From Palsa-1447 sp964414785 (lineage in GTDB: Bacteria > Verrucomicrobiota > Verrucomicrobiia > Opitutales > Opitutaceae): DNA of 64,000 nt. The notes under the pieces were generated by a model. The model saw only the letters and a list, made by a program, of their open reading frames with translations. It was not told the origin of the DNA and made no database searches. Position numbers and translations under genes: made by a program. Location of the stretch: the NCBI GenBank assembly GCA_964414785.1, contig CAYPXZ010000001.1, forward strand, positions 1 to 64,000, written 5' to 3'. Shown here in pieces: positions 25,375 through 34,543 of the stretch; the first letter of the stretch is position 1, and the number at the start of each line of letters is the position of its first letter.

Positions 25375-26208
25375 CTAGGCCAGCCTCTCGAGCAGGAAGA
25401 AGCCGACCGGCGCGGCGAGGATCAGGCTGTCGCTAAGGTCGAAGATCCCGCCTATCCCGGGGACCCCGTCGCCGGAATCCTTCAGGGCCGCCCGCCGCTT
25501 GATCACGGACTCGACCAGATCGGAGAGGATGGCGACCGCGGCGACGGGCGCCGCGAGGAGGGCCGCCAAGAGCGGGGTCAGGGAGGCGGGAAGGACGGGG
25601 CGACCGAGCCAGGCCACCAGGGCGCCGACCCCCATGCCCACGAGGACGCCGCCGGCGGCCCCCTCCCAGGTCTTCTTGGGGCTCGATAGGGGCGCCATCT
25701 TGTGCCGGCCGATCGCGAGCCCCGTCAGGAGGGCCCCGACGTCGCAGAACTTGGCCACGGCGACGACCCAAAGGCACAGGACAAGGCGGCCCTCGGGAAG
25801 GATCGTGTCGCCCGCGACAGGGGTGGCGATGCGCACGAGGTACTGCAGGAGGAGCGCCACGTAGACCAGGCCGAAGAGGGTGGAGGAGAGGGCCTCGACC
25901 CGCTTCTCGGGCGGGCGCTCCGCGATGATGCGCACGCAAAAGACGATGACGGCGAGGGCGAGCAGGGGATGGGACGGGATCCCGAGGCGGGCCTCGGTCC
26001 AGGGGGCCAGCGTGATCAGGGCGCCGAACAGGAGGCCGAGCCACTGGAAGGGGGCGTGGCCGGCCGCGTCCATCAGCTTGTAGAACTCGCGAAGCGTCAG
26101 GACGGAGACCGCGGTGATGGCGGCGATCGCCCCGTTCGTGCGGAAGAACCAGAGGACCGCGAAGAGGGCGAGCCACAGGACGATGGTGCTGGCGATGCGT
26201 TTGGGCAC
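25375..26208 (-). CDS. cdsA: Phosphatidate cytidylyltransferase
   Basis: A 277-residue integral membrane enzyme that makes CDP-diacylglycerol from phosphatidate and CTP, the branch point of phospholipid synthesis. It has about seven or eight hydrophobic segments and the C-terminal CdsA signature: SDLVESVIKRRAALKDSGDG, then VPGIGGIFDLSDS with the conserved Lys-Asp and Asp residues. The canonical PGHGG is PGIGG here and the final D-R is D-L. It follows uppS by 16 bp on the same strand. Confidence 0.93.
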   Translation of the reverse strand: MPKRIASTIVLWLALFAVLWFFRTNGAIAAITAVSVLTLREFYKLMDAAGHAPFQWLGLLFGALITLAPWTEARLGIPSHPLLALAVIVFCVRIIAERPPEKRVEALSSTLFGLVYVALLLQYLVRIATPVAGDTILPEGRLVLCLWVVAVAKFCDVGALLTGLAIGRHKMAPLSSPKKTWEGAAGGVLVGMGVGALVAWLGRPVLPASLTPLLAALLAAPVAAVAILSDLVESVIKRRAALKDSGDGVPGIGGIFDLSDSLILAAPVGFFLLERLA

Positions 26209-26224
26209 GGGGTTCCTGTGGGGG

Positions 26225-26989
26225 TTACTTGGCGGCGGGCGCCGGTTTGAGTTGCTCGCTCGTCTGGCCGTAGCGGCGCTCGCGCCGCGCGTAGTCCGCG
26301 ATCGCCGAGGCGAGGTCGGCCTTCGAGAAGTCGGGCCAGAGGACCGGCGTGAAGACGAACTCGGCGTAGGCCGCCTGCAGGAGGAGGAAATTGCTCACGC
26401 GGGTCTCGCCCGAGGTGCGTATCACGAGGTCGGGGTCGGGCATCCCGCAGGTGTAGAGGTACCTTGCGAACGACTCCCAGGAGGCGTCGTCGGGCCTCTC
26501 GCGGCCGTCGCGGACGGCGGCGGCGTAGGCGCGCGCCGCGTCGGCGACCTCCGTGCGCGCGCCGTAGTTGAGCGCGAGGACGAGCGTATAGTCGGCGAAC
26601 CCCTGGGTCTTCTCGACCGTGACCGCGAGCTGGCGCTGCACGGCCACCGGCAGGCCCTCGATCCGGCCGATCGTCTGGAGTCTCACCCGGTCGCGCACAA
26701 AGGTTTCGAGCTCCTTCCTGAGGTAGAGCTCAAGGAGCCCCATGAGGGCGCCGACCTCGTCCTTGGGCCGGTTCCAGTTCTCGGCGGAGAAGGCATAGAG
26801 AGTCAGCATCTTAACGCCCAGGTCCCGGGCCGCGTACGTCGCCGTCCTGACGGCCTCGACTCCCCGGCGGTGGCCCTCGATCCGCGGCAGCCCCCGCTGC
26901 TTGGCCCAGCGCCCGTTGCCGTCCATGATGATGGCCACATGGGAGGGAACGTTCGCGGGGTCTATGGGCGCTTGGCTGGCTGAAGGCAT
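26225..26989 (-). CDS. uppS: Undecaprenyl diphosphate synthase (isoprenyl transferase)
   Basis: A 254-residue cis-prenyltransferase that builds the C55 carrier lipid for peptidoglycan and other wall polymers. The substrate-binding motif HVAIIMDGNGRWAKQRG contains the catalytic D23, and later blocks include LTLYAFSAENWNRP, LNYGARTE and DLVIRTSGETRVSNFLLLQAAYAE. The frame is open up to 27058, but ATG 26989 gives the normal length and keeps a gap to the divergent gene at 27064. First gene of the run through ispG. Confidence 0.96.
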   Translation of the reverse strand: MPSASQAPIDPANVPSHVAIIMDGNGRWAKQRGLPRIEGHRRGVEAVRTATYAARDLGVKMLTLYAFSAENWNRPKDEVGALMGLLELYLRKELETFVRDRVRLQTIGRIEGLPVAVQRQLAVTVEKTQGFADYTLVLALNYGARTEVADAARAYAAAVRDGRERPDDASWESFARYLYTCGMPDPDLVIRTSGETRVSNFLLLQAAYAEFVFTPVLWPDFSKADLASAIADYARRERRYGQTSEQLKPAPAAK

Positions 26990-27063
26990 GCTTATCGGCC
27001 AAGGGTAGGTCTCCGCCGCCGGATTTGACAAGGGGGAAGGGCGGGAGAGAATCCGCAACCTTC

Positions 27064-27762
27064 ATGAGAGTGGCATTCATAAGCGGCACGAGCATCGTAA
27101 ATTCCACGCTCTTCTCCTCCTGGGACGTGAGCACCGTCGAGACCTCCCACGGGCCCGTCACCTACAAGCACCGCGGCAGCCACGCCCTGATCAACCGCCA
27201 CGGGTACGGTTTCCCGCTCCCCCCTCACTCGATCAACTACCGGGCCAACATCCGCGCCCTCGCCGAGCTCGGGTTCAAGGACATCGTCTCCGTCAACTCG
27301 GTCGGCTCGTTGAAGGCGGAGATCCCCCCCGGCTCGATCGTCTCGTGCTCCGACTACGTCGGCCTTCAGCAGGGCCCGGCCACCTTCTTCGACACGGAGC
27401 TCAAGGGCGGCGCCGCCGGGATCGCGAACAACCTGATCCCGCTCCTGGTCTCGAAGCTGGCCCCCGAGTTCACGATCCCGACCGGCAAGGTCTACGTGCA
27501 GATGCGCGGCCCGCGCTTCGAGACCAAGGCCGAGATCCAGGTCGTTCGCCACTGGGGCGACGTCATCGGGATGACGGCGGCCCACGAGGCCGACCTGTGC
27601 TCCGAGGCGGGCCTCAATTACAACAGCCTCGCGGTCATCGACAACTACGCGAACGGGCTCGAGGGCACGGAGGTCGACTTCTCCCGCTTCAAGGAGCTGG
27701 TCAAGGGCAACCAGGAGCGGGTAAACCGGCTCTTCATCCGCATGCTCGAGATCCTGGGCTAG
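27064..27762 (+). CDS. Purine nucleoside phosphorylase / MTAP-family phosphorylase
   Basis: A 232-residue protein of the type-2 purine phosphorylase family, which releases a base from a (methylthio)nucleoside with phosphate. Recognisable parts are the phosphate-site GTSI (8-11), HRGSHALINRHG, INYRANIRALAELG, VNSVGSLKAEIPPGSIV, and the strongly conserved GPRFETKAEIQ and IGMTAAHEADL, followed by VIDNYANGLEG where MTAP has its substrate-binding aspartate region. It is shorter than MTAP (about 280), and substrate choice cannot be read from the sequence. It begins at ATG 27064, divergent from uppS, and is followed 13 bp later by the MoxR gene. Confidence 0.83.
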   Translation: MRVAFISGTSIVNSTLFSSWDVSTVETSHGPVTYKHRGSHALINRHGYGFPLPPHSINYRANIRALAELGFKDIVSVNSVGSLKAEIPPGSIVSCSDYVGLQQGPATFFDTELKGGAAGIANNLIPLLVSKLAPEFTIPTGKVYVQMRGPRFETKAEIQVVRHWGDVIGMTAAHEADLCSEAGLNYNSLAVIDNYANGLEGTEVDFSRFKELVKGNQERVNRLFIRMLEILG

Positions 27763-27775
27763 CGCCGCCCCACCC

Positions 27776-28747
27776 ATGAGCGAATTCCTCCAGGCCGACC
27801 GGGTTGCGGGTGCGAAGGGCACCCTCGAGAGGCTCAGGGCCAACATGCGCCGGGCGATCCTCGGCAAGGACGATGTCATCGAGCAGCTCCTGGTCTGCCT
27901 CGCCGCGGGCGGCCACCTGCTGATCGAGGACCTGCCCGGGGTGGGCAAGACGACCCTCGCCTACGCGCTCGCCCGCTCGACCGACTGCGTCTTCTCCAGG
28001 ATTCAGTTCACGAGCGACCTCCTCCCCTCGGACGTCACGGGGGTGGCCATCTACGACGAGAAGTCCGGGGAGTTCGTCTTCAAGCCCGGCCCCGTGTTCG
28101 CGAACATCGTGCTCGCCGACGAGATCAACCGCGCCCCGCCGAAGACCCAGTCGGCGCTCCTGGAGGTGATGGACCGGGCAAAGGTCACGGTCGACGGCAA
28201 CTCGCACAGCGTCGGCTCCCCCTTTATGGTCTTCGCGACGCAGAACCCCGTGGACTACGAGGGGACCTTCCCGCTGCCGGAGAGCCAGATGGACCGGTTC
28301 CTGATGCGCCTGAGGATGGGTTATCCCCAGCACGACGACGAGATCGAGATCCTGCGCACCGCCCGCAGCGGGTACGACTCGATCTCTCTGGAAGCGGTCG
28401 CGACCCGCGACGAGGTCGCTGCGATCCAGGCCCTGGTGCCCCAGGTCTTCGTCGAGGAGAGCGTCCTCGACTTCATCCTGAGGATCGTCGCGGCGACGCG
28501 CACCGAGGTGGAGTTCAAGTCCGGGGCGAGCGTGCGCGGGGGCCTGGCCCTCAGGACCGCAGCCCAGGCCAGGGCGATCGTCAACGGCCGCGACTTCGTG
28601 CTGCCCGACGACGTCACCGAGCTTGTCCCGGCGGTCCTCGCGCACCGGCTGGCCCTTGCCCGGCAGACCGGCGACGCCCTCGAGGAACGGCGGGCGGTGG
28701 GGGCGCACCTGAAGCGCATCCTGTCCGCACTGCCCCCGCCCGTGTGA
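27776..28747 (+). CDS. MoxR-family AAA+ ATPase
   Basis: A 323-residue MoxR-type AAA+ chaperone with Walker A GVGKTT (55-60), Walker B LADEINRAPPKTQSALLEVM and sensor motif ATQNPVDYEGTFPLPESQMDRF. MoxR ATPases assemble or activate partner proteins, often with DUF58 and von Willebrand proteins. The TGA overlaps the GTG start of the DUF58 gene, and a transglutaminase-like membrane protein comes next, the common MoxR-DUF58-TgpA trio. Confidence 0.95.
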   Translation: MSEFLQADRVAGAKGTLERLRANMRRAILGKDDVIEQLLVCLAAGGHLLIEDLPGVGKTTLAYALARSTDCVFSRIQFTSDLLPSDVTGVAIYDEKSGEFVFKPGPVFANIVLADEINRAPPKTQSALLEVMDRAKVTVDGNSHSVGSPFMVFATQNPVDYEGTFPLPESQMDRFLMRLRMGYPQHDDEIEILRTARSGYDSISLEAVATRDEVAAIQALVPQVFVEESVLDFILRIVAATRTEVEFKSGASVRGGLALRTAAQARAIVNGRDFVLPDDVTELVPAVLAHRLALARQTGDALEERRAVGAHLKRILSALPPPV

Positions 28748-29943
28748 GCGCGGCCGGGAGAACTCGGCGCCCGTTCTGGCGGCGCGCCCTCTGGGGCCTC
28801 GTCTGGCCGAGGCGCCGCGAGCGGATCCAGCCGACGATCTCGGGTGTCGTCCTTATCGGGCTCTCGATGGGGATCGGCACCGCGGCCTACAACTCGGCCA
28901 GCAACATCCTCTTCATCGCGCTCGCCCTCCTGCTCTCGTGCCTGATCCTGAGCGGCGTTCTCGCCTGGCTCAACCTGCGCGGGGTCGACTGGCAGCTCGA
29001 GGTGCAGCCGCCGCTGCGCGCGGGCCAGCAGGCCGAGGTGAGCCTCCTCCTGAGCAACCTCAAGAGGTTCCTCCCGACCTACGCCCTCTGGTTCGAATTC
29101 GCCGCGGGCCCCTATGAGCAGCGGGAGCCGTCGCGCCCGGAATCGACGATCACCGCGAAGGGCATCGACGTGTGGGCGACCCTCTCGAGGGCCGATGAGG
29201 CCACGACCCGCGGCACGGTCCACCTTCGGTCGCGCCTGGACCCCGGCGGGCGGTCGAGGCTCGAGTGGGCGTTCACCCCCGCCAAGAGGGGGCTCCTCAA
29301 GGTCGAGCTCAGGGGCGTGGGCTCGCTCTTCCCGTTCGGCTTCCTCAGGAAGTTCGCGGGCACGGAGATCTCCCGGGAGATACCCGTCTGGCCGGCCCCC
29401 GTGGAGTACCGCCGCCTCGTCGGGGCCGCCCCCAGGCGCCCGGAGGGGGAGCTTCGCCAGGCCCGGCTGGGCAACGAGGGCGAGGTGATCGGGCTGAGGC
29501 ACTACGAGACGGGGGACTCCCACCGCCTGGTCCACTGGAAGGCGAGCGCGCGCAAGCGCCGGCTCCTCATCCGGCAGTTCTCCTCCCAGAATTCCGACGC
29601 CTGCGCGATCTGGATAAGGACCGACGCGGTCCTCTGGGCCCGTCCCGAGCAGTTCGAGGTCATGGTGAGCCTCGCTGCGACCCTGGCCCAGGACCTCTTC
29701 CGGGCCGGGCGCCTGCAGTCGACCGCGATCGACGACACCCGCCAGATCCCGGCGAAGCGCCTCGCGGACCTCGAGTCGTTCCTCGACAGGCTGGCCGTCG
29801 TGAAGCCGACCCCGGCCCCCGGGACACCGCTCGCAGGCGAGGCCGGGGTCGCCCGGCCGAGGATGAACGTCATGACCTTCGAGCCGGAGGGAACCCGCGG
29901 CGTCGCCGCCTACGTCAATGGAAGCAAGGCCGCAGCGACTTAA
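28744..29943 (+). CDS. DUF58-domain membrane protein
   Basis: A 399-residue protein starting with GTG at 28744 (GTGA overlap with the MoxR stop). Two adjacent hydrophobic stretches (about 35-52 and 55-78) precede a large cytoplasmic part with the DUF58 signature GEVIGLRHYETGDSHRLVHWKASARKR (conserved core: R-x-Y-x-x-GD-x-x-R-x-I/V-x-W-K). DUF58 proteins are vWA-like partners of MoxR ATPases of unknown biochemical role. Its 3' end overlaps the transglutaminase gene start by 26 bp. Confidence 0.93.
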   Translation: MSAAGRTRRPFWRRALWGLVWPRRRERIQPTISGVVLIGLSMGIGTAAYNSASNILFIALALLLSCLILSGVLAWLNLRGVDWQLEVQPPLRAGQQAEVSLLLSNLKRFLPTYALWFEFAAGPYEQREPSRPESTITAKGIDVWATLSRADEATTRGTVHLRSRLDPGGRSRLEWAFTPAKRGLLKVELRGVGSLFPFGFLRKFAGTEISREIPVWPAPVEYRRLVGAAPRRPEGELRQARLGNEGEVIGLRHYETGDSHRLVHWKASARKRRLLIRQFSSQNSDACAIWIRTDAVLWARPEQFEVMVSLAATLAQDLFRAGRLQSTAIDDTRQIPAKRLADLESFLDRLAVVKPTPAPGTPLAGEAGVARPRMNVMTFEPEGTRGVAAYVNGSKAAAT

Positions 29944-32110
29944 CCTGGACGAGCTCCACCAGCTCAGGTGGCTCCTCGGCGGGGTGCTCATGATCCTGTC
30001 GGTCGCGACGGTGTTCTACCTGGACATCGACGCCGAGATCATGGCTGCGGTCGCGCTCCTCGGGATCGTGGCCGGCATCGCCCGGCCCCGGGACCCGGCG
30101 AGGGTCCCCGTCTGGGTCCACCGCCTCGCGTTCCCGGCGATCCTGGCCTTCTTCGCGGGCGACCTGAAGATCACGGGCCAGCTCCTGCCGGCGATCGTCC
30201 GGCTGGACCTGCTGCTCCTCCTCTACCGGGGCGTCTCGTACCGGGCGCGCCGCGACGACCTGCAGATCGTCGTCCTCGGCCTTTTCCTCGTCGTCGTGGC
30301 CGGGGTATTGACCGTGTCCCTCATGTTCGCCGCGCAGATCCTGGTCTTCACGGCCTGCGCGCTGTGCCTTCTGCTGGTCGTCACCATCGCGGAGTCCACC
30401 GAGGGCGGGCAGGCCCCGAAGCTCGCCGTCCGAGGCGTCGTGCCTCCCTGGGCCGCGCACGCCGACTGGCGCAGGCTCCTGCGGCGGCTCTGGGAGATCT
30501 CGGACTGGCGGCTCCTCGCCTCGGCGGCCGGGCTCTTCATCGGGGTCGTCGTCATCTCGGGGCTCCTCTTCCTCGCGATCCCGAGATTCCAGCTCGAGAA
30601 CAGCCTCTTCCTCGAGCGGTTCGTCACGAAGCGTGCGATGACGGGCTTCAACGACTCGATCAAGTTCGGTGACATCACCGAGATCACCCAGGACGACAGC
30701 ATCGCGTTCAACGTGGACCTCTCCGACCCCTCGCAGGCGCCGGCGCTGCCGTACTGGCGGATGATCGTCCTGGACCAATACAGCAACGGGGGCTTCAAGC
30801 TCTCCCCGGTCCTCAGGTCGGAGCTCGGCCGCGAGCGCACGTCGGCCAACATCCTGGGAGTCGGGGCCACGGGTCCGCGGGGCCAGGCGACCTGGACCTT
30901 TTACGTCGAGTCGGGCATCAGCCGCTACCTTCCGCTCCTGGGCAACTTCTGGGCGCTCAGGTTCCGCGAGGCGCAGAACTTCCGGTATTCCCCCGACATG
31001 GGGATCGTGGCGCTGCGCGACGAGCCGGCGTCGATGACGGCTTACCGGGTCGAGGGAATGGCTTCCGACACGTCCGAACTTCGCGACAGGACCTTCGCCT
31101 CGATGTGGAGGAAGCGCGGCCCGGCCGGGCTCCACGTCCAGCTCGGCCTCCAGCTCTCGGACGCCGACAAGGCGACGCTCGCGCGGATCGACGCCGCCCT
31201 CGCCGTCCCCGCGGGGGCCGGCGCGCAGGATTTCGCGGACCGCGCCATGGCCTGGCTTCGCAAGACGCACCGCTACTCCCTCTCGCCGCACATCCCCGCG
31301 GGGCAGGGGGACCCCCTCGTGCGCTGGATGGCCTCGGGCGAGGCCGGCCACTGCGAGCTCTTTGCCGGCGCCCTCGTCCTCATGGCCCGCTCGGCGGGCA
31401 TCCCCGCCCACGTCGTCACCGGGTTCAAGGGGGGGACCTGGAACGCCTACTCGGGCAACTACACGATCCGCAACTCGGACGCCCACGCCTGGACCGAGGT
31501 CTGGGACACGAAGCGGGAGGCGTGGCTACGGGAGGACACGCTCGCGGTCTCCGCGGCCGCGGACCTCGCCAGGGAGAAGGGCGACGCCGCCCTCGCCGGG
31601 CTCATGGACCGCAGCTGGTCGGCGCGGCTCAACAGCCTGCGGGTGTTCTGGTACCGGCGGATCGTGAACTTCGACCAGCAGTCGCAGGCCGATACCCTCA
31701 AGGCCGTGAAGGACGCAACCGGCAACTCGGGCAAGTGGCTTAGGACCGCGCTGGCCGATGCCGCGCAGCGGGTGAAGGACTGGTTCCGGGGCCCCTGGGA
31801 CCTTGCCCGGATCACGCGTCTTGCCGAGACGGCCGCCGGCGTCGCCGCCGCCGGGTGGCTCCTGTCAAGGGTCCGCTGGAGCCTCTCCCGCGTCGGGGGC
31901 GGCCGCAGGGTCGACCCCGTGCGGCGCGAGGCGGGCAGGTGGCTCGCGCGGGTGGACGGGCCCGCGGACTTGGTCGGCGACCTGCAGCGGCTGCGCTACG
32001 GTCCCGCTCCCAGCTGGCCCCGGCCCTCGGACGTCTTCAGGAAGGCCCGGCAGGCGGCGTCTAGTTCGAGGCGATCCCGGCGCCGTGCCTCTTCGCAAAG
32101 TAGGCCTTGA
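29918..32110 (+). CDS. TgpA-like transglutaminase-domain membrane protein
   Basis: A 730-residue protein with several N-terminal membrane segments in the first ~230 residues, a periplasmic DUF3488-like region, and a transglutaminase-like cysteine-protease core. The catalytic Cys is in AGHCELFAGALVLMARSAGIPA (about 479), the His in DAHAWTEVW (about 522) and the Asp in LREDT (about 540). One more membrane segment follows near residue 640, then a basic tail. It overlaps the DUF58 gene by 26 bp and its last 50 bp run antisense into the 3' end of mrdA, giving an Arg/Ser-rich C-terminus. Confidence 0.93.
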   Translation: MEARPQRLNLDELHQLRWLLGGVLMILSVATVFYLDIDAEIMAAVALLGIVAGIARPRDPARVPVWVHRLAFPAILAFFAGDLKITGQLLPAIVRLDLLLLLYRGVSYRARRDDLQIVVLGLFLVVVAGVLTVSLMFAAQILVFTACALCLLLVVTIAESTEGGQAPKLAVRGVVPPWAAHADWRRLLRRLWEISDWRLLASAAGLFIGVVVISGLLFLAIPRFQLENSLFLERFVTKRAMTGFNDSIKFGDITEITQDDSIAFNVDLSDPSQAPALPYWRMIVLDQYSNGGFKLSPVLRSELGRERTSANILGVGATGPRGQATWTFYVESGISRYLPLLGNFWALRFREAQNFRYSPDMGIVALRDEPASMTAYRVEGMASDTSELRDRTFASMWRKRGPAGLHVQLGLQLSDADKATLARIDAALAVPAGAGAQDFADRAMAWLRKTHRYSLSPHIPAGQGDPLVRWMASGEAGHCELFAGALVLMARSAGIPAHVVTGFKGGTWNAYSGNYTIRNSDAHAWTEVWDTKREAWLREDTLAVSAAADLAREKGDAALAGLMDRSWSARLNSLRVFWYRRIVNFDQQSQADTLKAVKDATGNSGKWLRTALADAAQRVKDWFRGPWDLARITRLAETAAGVAAAGWLLSRVRWSLSRVGGGRRVDPVRREAGRWLARVDGPADLVGDLQRLRYGPAPSWPRPSDVFRKARQAASSSRRSRRRASSQSRP

Positions 32111-34004
32111 GGATGGCCGAGGCGACGGGCACGGAGTAGCGGCCGCCGGCAAAGTTCTCGCCGGGCACCGTGCCGTCCACGGCGACCGCGATGGCGATCT
32201 CCGGGTTCTCGACGGGCGCGAAACAGATGAACCACGCCTCGTCCACCCTTCCCTGTGGGCGGATGATCTGGGCGGTGCCGGTCTTCCCGGCGATCCGGAC
32301 GCCGGGCACCCTCAGGGTCTCGAGGGTCGTGAGCAGCTTGCCGGTGCCCTCGGTGACGCAGCCCACCATCCCCTTGAGGACCGCCTCCCTCTGCGAATCC
32401 GAGAGGCCGATGGGCTCGGTGTGCTGCTCGGGCCGGTTCGCCACGTGGATCAGGGTCGGCCTTGTCCAGGTCTCGCCCCGCGCAAGCGAGGCCGCGAAGC
32501 AGGCCATGGTGAGCGGCGTCTCGCCCACGAACCCCTGGCCGATCGACATGTTCGCGGTGTCGCCCGGCGACCAGCTCTCGCTGCGCTTCGCCTGCTTCCA
32601 GTCGGGGTCGGGGATCAGCATCCGGTGGGTTTCCCCGGGAAGCTCGATCCCGGTCGGCCGGTCCAGGTGGAAGCGCCTCGCCTCCGCCGCGATCGCATCG
32701 ACACCGGTCTTCAGGCCCACCGTCCAGAAATAGATGTCGCAACTCTCGGAGATCGCCTCGGGAAGCGTGAGCAGGCCGTGGTGCCCGAGCCCGTTGTCGC
32801 AGCTGAACCGCCGGTTGCCGATCATCATGCTTCCCTCGCAGTCGGCGGGCGTGTCCTCGGGTCGCACGGACCCCGACCTGAGGGCGGCCATCGAGACCAC
32901 GAGCTTGAAGGTCGAGCCGGGCGAATAGACGCCGTTCAGCGCCGAGTTCGTCCAGGCCTTCCGGTCCTCGATGTCCGCGGCGGCGGCCTGCGTGAGCCTG
33001 GGGGAGAAGACGTTCAGGTCGTAGCCGGGCAGGCTCGCCATCACGAGCACCTCGCCCGTGCGCACGTCGAGCGCCACCGCGGCGCCCGTCTGGTCGCCGA
33101 TCGCCTCCTCGGCGGCCTGCTGCAGGTCGATATCGAGGCTCGTCGTGATGCTGTGGCCCTGGACCGGGAGCCGGTGCTCTATCGGCGGGTTCACCTTGTA
33201 GCCCGAGGGGTCGACCCGGAGGATCGTGTAGCCCGCCTCGCCCTGGAGCGTCGAGTCGAACTGCTTCTCGATGCCGTCCCGGCCGATCGAGCCCTTCATC
33301 TTGAGGGTCGTCAGGCCCTCGCCCGGGAACTCCTCGTCGTCGGCGCCCTCGTTGACGCCGACGTAGCCGAGCGTGTGGACCGCCGCACCGTCGTAGGGGT
33401 AGTAGCGCGTGTTGGAGGTGTACACCTGCAGCGGCGAATTGACCGGGAGGTGCTCGACCAGCCTTGCGAACTCCTCGGGCTTCAGGTCGTCGACGAGCGT
33501 GTAGGGCAGGAGAAGCTGGTGCTCGAGGTGGCGCTGGAGGCCCGCGGAGTCCACCGTGCCGCTCCTGCCGAGGAACTCGTTCACCTGGTCCATGTAGCGC
33601 TTCACGACGCTCGTGTGCGCGAGCCGCTCCAATTGGGAGCTGGTCGGGACGTCGCCCTCGCCCGAACGGCGGTAGTTGTTGCGGATGCGGATGAACTCCT
33701 CGCGGAACTCGGGGCGGAGCTCGTCCAGGTAGAGGACGACCGCGAACCGGGGCCGGTTGCCGACAAGGATCCTGCCGTTCCTGTCGAAGATGTTGCCGCG
33801 GGGGCCCGGGACGATGACCCGGCGCTCGTTCTGCTGGCGCTCCTCCTCGTGGTGGATCGAGCCCTTGATCAGCTGCTGGTAGGCGAGGCCGCAGGTCAGC
33901 GTCGCCAGGAGCAGGGCCACGATCCCGTGGAACGCGATGATCCTCGGGTCGAATCCTGCCTTGGACTCGACCAGGCTTCCTGAGCGTTCGGAGGGTGCGG
34001 CCAT
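32061..34004 (-). CDS. mrdA: Penicillin-binding protein 2 (elongasome transpeptidase)
   Basis: A 647-residue class B PBP that cross-links peptidoglycan during side-wall elongation with MreBCD. It has one N-terminal transmembrane segment (about 22-45), the PBP dimerisation domain, and the transpeptidase domain with the active-site S-x-x-K (GSTFKLV, about 364), SESCD as the S-x-N-like motif, and KTG (AGKTGTAQ, about 573). It is last in the mreB-mreC-mreD-mrdA operon, 18 bp behind mreD. Its 3' end overlaps the convergent transglutaminase gene by 50 bp. Confidence 0.96.
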   Translation of the reverse strand: MAAPSERSGSLVESKAGFDPRIIAFHGIVALLLATLTCGLAYQQLIKGSIHHEEERQQNERRVIVPGPRGNIFDRNGRILVGNRPRFAVVLYLDELRPEFREEFIRIRNNYRRSGEGDVPTSSQLERLAHTSVVKRYMDQVNEFLGRSGTVDSAGLQRHLEHQLLLPYTLVDDLKPEEFARLVEHLPVNSPLQVYTSNTRYYPYDGAAVHTLGYVGVNEGADDEEFPGEGLTTLKMKGSIGRDGIEKQFDSTLQGEAGYTILRVDPSGYKVNPPIEHRLPVQGHSITTSLDIDLQQAAEEAIGDQTGAAVALDVRTGEVLVMASLPGYDLNVFSPRLTQAAAADIEDRKAWTNSALNGVYSPGSTFKLVVSMAALRSGSVRPEDTPADCEGSMMIGNRRFSCDNGLGHHGLLTLPEAISESCDIYFWTVGLKTGVDAIAAEARRFHLDRPTGIELPGETHRMLIPDPDWKQAKRSESWSPGDTANMSIGQGFVGETPLTMACFAASLARGETWTRPTLIHVANRPEQHTEPIGLSDSQREAVLKGMVGCVTEGTGKLLTTLETLRVPGVRIAGKTGTAQIIRPQGRVDEAWFICFAPVENPEIAIAVAVDGTVPGENFAGGRYSVPVASAILKAYFAKRHGAGIASN

Positions 34005-34022
34005 GGGACGGTGGCGCCCAAC

Positions 34023-34532
34023 CTATGCCATGCGCGACGGCTTCGCACGCGCCAATTCAAGGGTGCGCAGCTGCAACGCGAAAAACCAGGGTGCGGCGAG
34101 CGCAAGCGCGACCTGCGACCACGCCAGGTCGGAGAAGAGCCTCGGCCACGCGCCCGCGCCGAGGTGCGGCGACTTGACCCGCAGGAGGGAGAGGGCGATG
34201 AAGAGCGCCAGGTTCACGAGGAGCGCCACGACGACCCGCACCACAGTCTCGTCGCGCTGGAGCCGCTCCCTCACGTTGAAGACGATGGCGTGCGCCGCGC
34301 CGAAGAGGGCGGCGTGGGTGCCGAAGGCGACCGGGCTCACCGAGTCGCACAGGAGCCCGCCCAGGACCGAGGCTGCGAACCCCGAGCGGAACGGCATCGC
34401 GAGGGCCGAGTACGCGACGAAGAGTCCGCCCGCGAAGAGCCACACGTGGAAGCCCGAGAGGGCGCTGTTCACCTCCGCCACCAGCGCGCGCAGGATGTAG
34501 AGCGTCAGGAAAAGGGCCACGGCGCCGCGCAT
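34023..34532 (-). CDS. mreD: Rod-shape-determining membrane protein MreD
   Basis: A 169-residue protein with about five hydrophobic segments (5-18, 28-50, 62-80, 100-118, 135-155), matching MreD in size, topology and place between mreC (11 bp upstream) and mrdA (18 bp downstream). MreD is poorly conserved, so the call leans on context as well as sequence. Confidence 0.85.
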   Translation of the reverse strand: MRGAVALFLTLYILRALVAEVNSALSGFHVWLFAGGLFVAYSALAMPFRSGFAASVLGGLLCDSVSPVAFGTHAALFGAAHAIVFNVRERLQRDETVVRVVVALLVNLALFIALSLLRVKSPHLGAGAWPRLFSDLAWSQVALALAAPWFFALQLRTLELARAKPSRMA

Positions 34533-34543
34533 GGGGTGCGGGC

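Noticed and set aside
31803..33983. 726-residue plus-strand open frame opposite mrdA
   Set aside because: Shadow of PBP2, which has S-x-x-K and KTG motifs on the minus strand.
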